Of a stretch of DNA of 5,749 nucleotides, positions 5,428 to 5,749 are shown in pieces. The stretch covers positions 1-5,749 of the forward strand of contig JAUWYT010000125.1 in NCBI GenBank assembly GCA_030615705.1, written 5' to 3'. The notes under the pieces were generated by a model. That model ran no database searches. It saw only the letters and a program-made list of their open reading frames with translations, and had not been told where the DNA came from. This stretch comes from Chloroflexota bacterium. GTDB taxonomy: Bacteria; Chloroflexota; Anaerolineae; VGOG01. How positions within the stretch are numbered: position 1 is the stretch's first letter; every line of letters begins with the position of its first letter. Both the position numbers and the translations under genes were made by a program.

Positions 5428-5749
5428 CTATTGTTCCCTCCAAGGACCCATCTGAGTGATGGGGGGATAGGCCCGACGCACGGCCAGCACCAGGGGAATC
5501 CCAACGATGCCGCCAGCCACGTTCTGCAGCAAGTTGAAAGGCCACTCCGTGATGGCCTGGGGCAGACCTCCCCACATGGCCGGAACGGAAACCTCCCCCA
5601 AGAAATAAAGTCCCACCATCACCACCGTTCCCGCCAGCCAGCCGAGAAACATCCGCAGACGGACATCTCCCTTGCCCGCGAAGCGGGCGACCGGACTCCC
5701 CTCCCAGCCCAGGTAGCCGGCCACCAGGCCCTCCAGGCCATGAGCGAAG
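5428..5749 (-). CDS. ECF transporter S component (substrate-binding membrane subunit), 5' end outside window
   Basis: The last 106 codons of a membrane protein whose start lies beyond the right edge. S components are usually about 170-200 residues, so roughly the C-terminal half is visible. The frame is open to the window edge, where it reads FAHGLEGLVAGYLGW; the HGLEGL-AGYL motif is typical of DUF1393/PF07155-type S components. Two hydrophobic helices follow: one from MFLGWLAGTVVMVGLYFLG, and one in FNLLQNVAGGIVGIPLVLAV, ending in RRAYPPI, a usual cytoplasmic end for this family. A GTG inside this frame at 5724 is not the true start because homology continues upstream. Its TAG stop lies 6 nt before the ATPase GTG. 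In the cell it would bind the vitamin or precursor and associate with EcfT and the ATPase. The substrate (for example riboflavin, a thiamin precursor or another vitamin) cannot be decided from this half. Confidence 0.88.
   Translation of the reverse strand, partial: FAHGLEGLVAGYLGWEGSPVARFAGKGDVRLRMFLGWLAGTVVMVGLYFLGEVSVPAMWGGLPQAITEWPFNLLQNVAGGIVGIPLVLAVRRAYPPITQMGPWREQ
5436..5441 (-). promoter_or_regulatory. Ribosome binding site upstream of the fused ATPase
   Basis: GGAGGG lies inside the last codons of the S-component gene. It is 14 nt from the GTG at 5421 and 8 nt from an in-frame ATT at 5427, so it does not settle which start is used. Confidence 0.55.

Overview
The window holds six protein-coding genes, all on the minus strand. 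They form two operons that read from right to left, with a likely group II intron remnant on the plus strand at the far left. It looks like a GC-rich bacterial chromosome. Three short dispersed repeats inside one coding region recall repeat families I associate with environmental genomes such as Chloroflexota, but that taxonomic hint is weak and rests on memory, not a search.

Right part (2737-5749): an energy-coupling factor (ECF) vitamin or micronutrient uptake transporter in the order S - A(A) - T. The S component (substrate binder) is cut by the right window edge. Next come a 629-residue fused double ATPase (EcfA-EcfA', YkoD-like) and the transmembrane coupling protein EcfT. The three genes are nearly contiguous, with gaps of 6 and 3 nt. 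Any riboswitch or promoter that would name the substrate lies beyond the right edge. The fused ATPase is the most unusual gene here. A 50-bp repeat is read in frame near its N-terminus, an inverted copy with one mismatch is read in frame near its C-terminus, and a 7-bp tandem repeat is read in frame in the linker between the ATPase domains. Its catalytic motifs are also asymmetric: NBD2 has lost the LSGGQ signature and NBD1 has lost the switch histidine. Both losses fall in the same predicted composite ATP site.

Middle (2577-2736): a 160-bp intergenic region. It carries a hairpin that probably ends the ECF transcript, then a near-consensus sigma-70-type promoter (TTGACA - 17 nt - TATACT). A perfect 12-bp palindrome overlaps the -10 box and start site, followed by a good ribosome binding site for the next operon.

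Left part (270-2576): a PadR-family repressor followed by two tandem paralogous membrane proteins. Each has a conserved N-terminal helical domain of HAAS/DUF1700 type and roughly 7-8 membrane helices. padR and the first membrane gene overlap at ATGA, and the second follows after 10 nt. The likely scheme is a PadR autorepressor controlling itself and two membrane partners; the signal and the membrane function are unknown.

Far left (1-269): no convincing gene. The plus strand resembles the leader of a group II intron reverse-transcriptase ORF, but no reverse transcriptase follows, so it would be a truncated remnant abutting the 3' end of the last membrane gene. I do not see a clearly new biological system in the window; the strongest unexplained signals are in the fused ECF ATPase.
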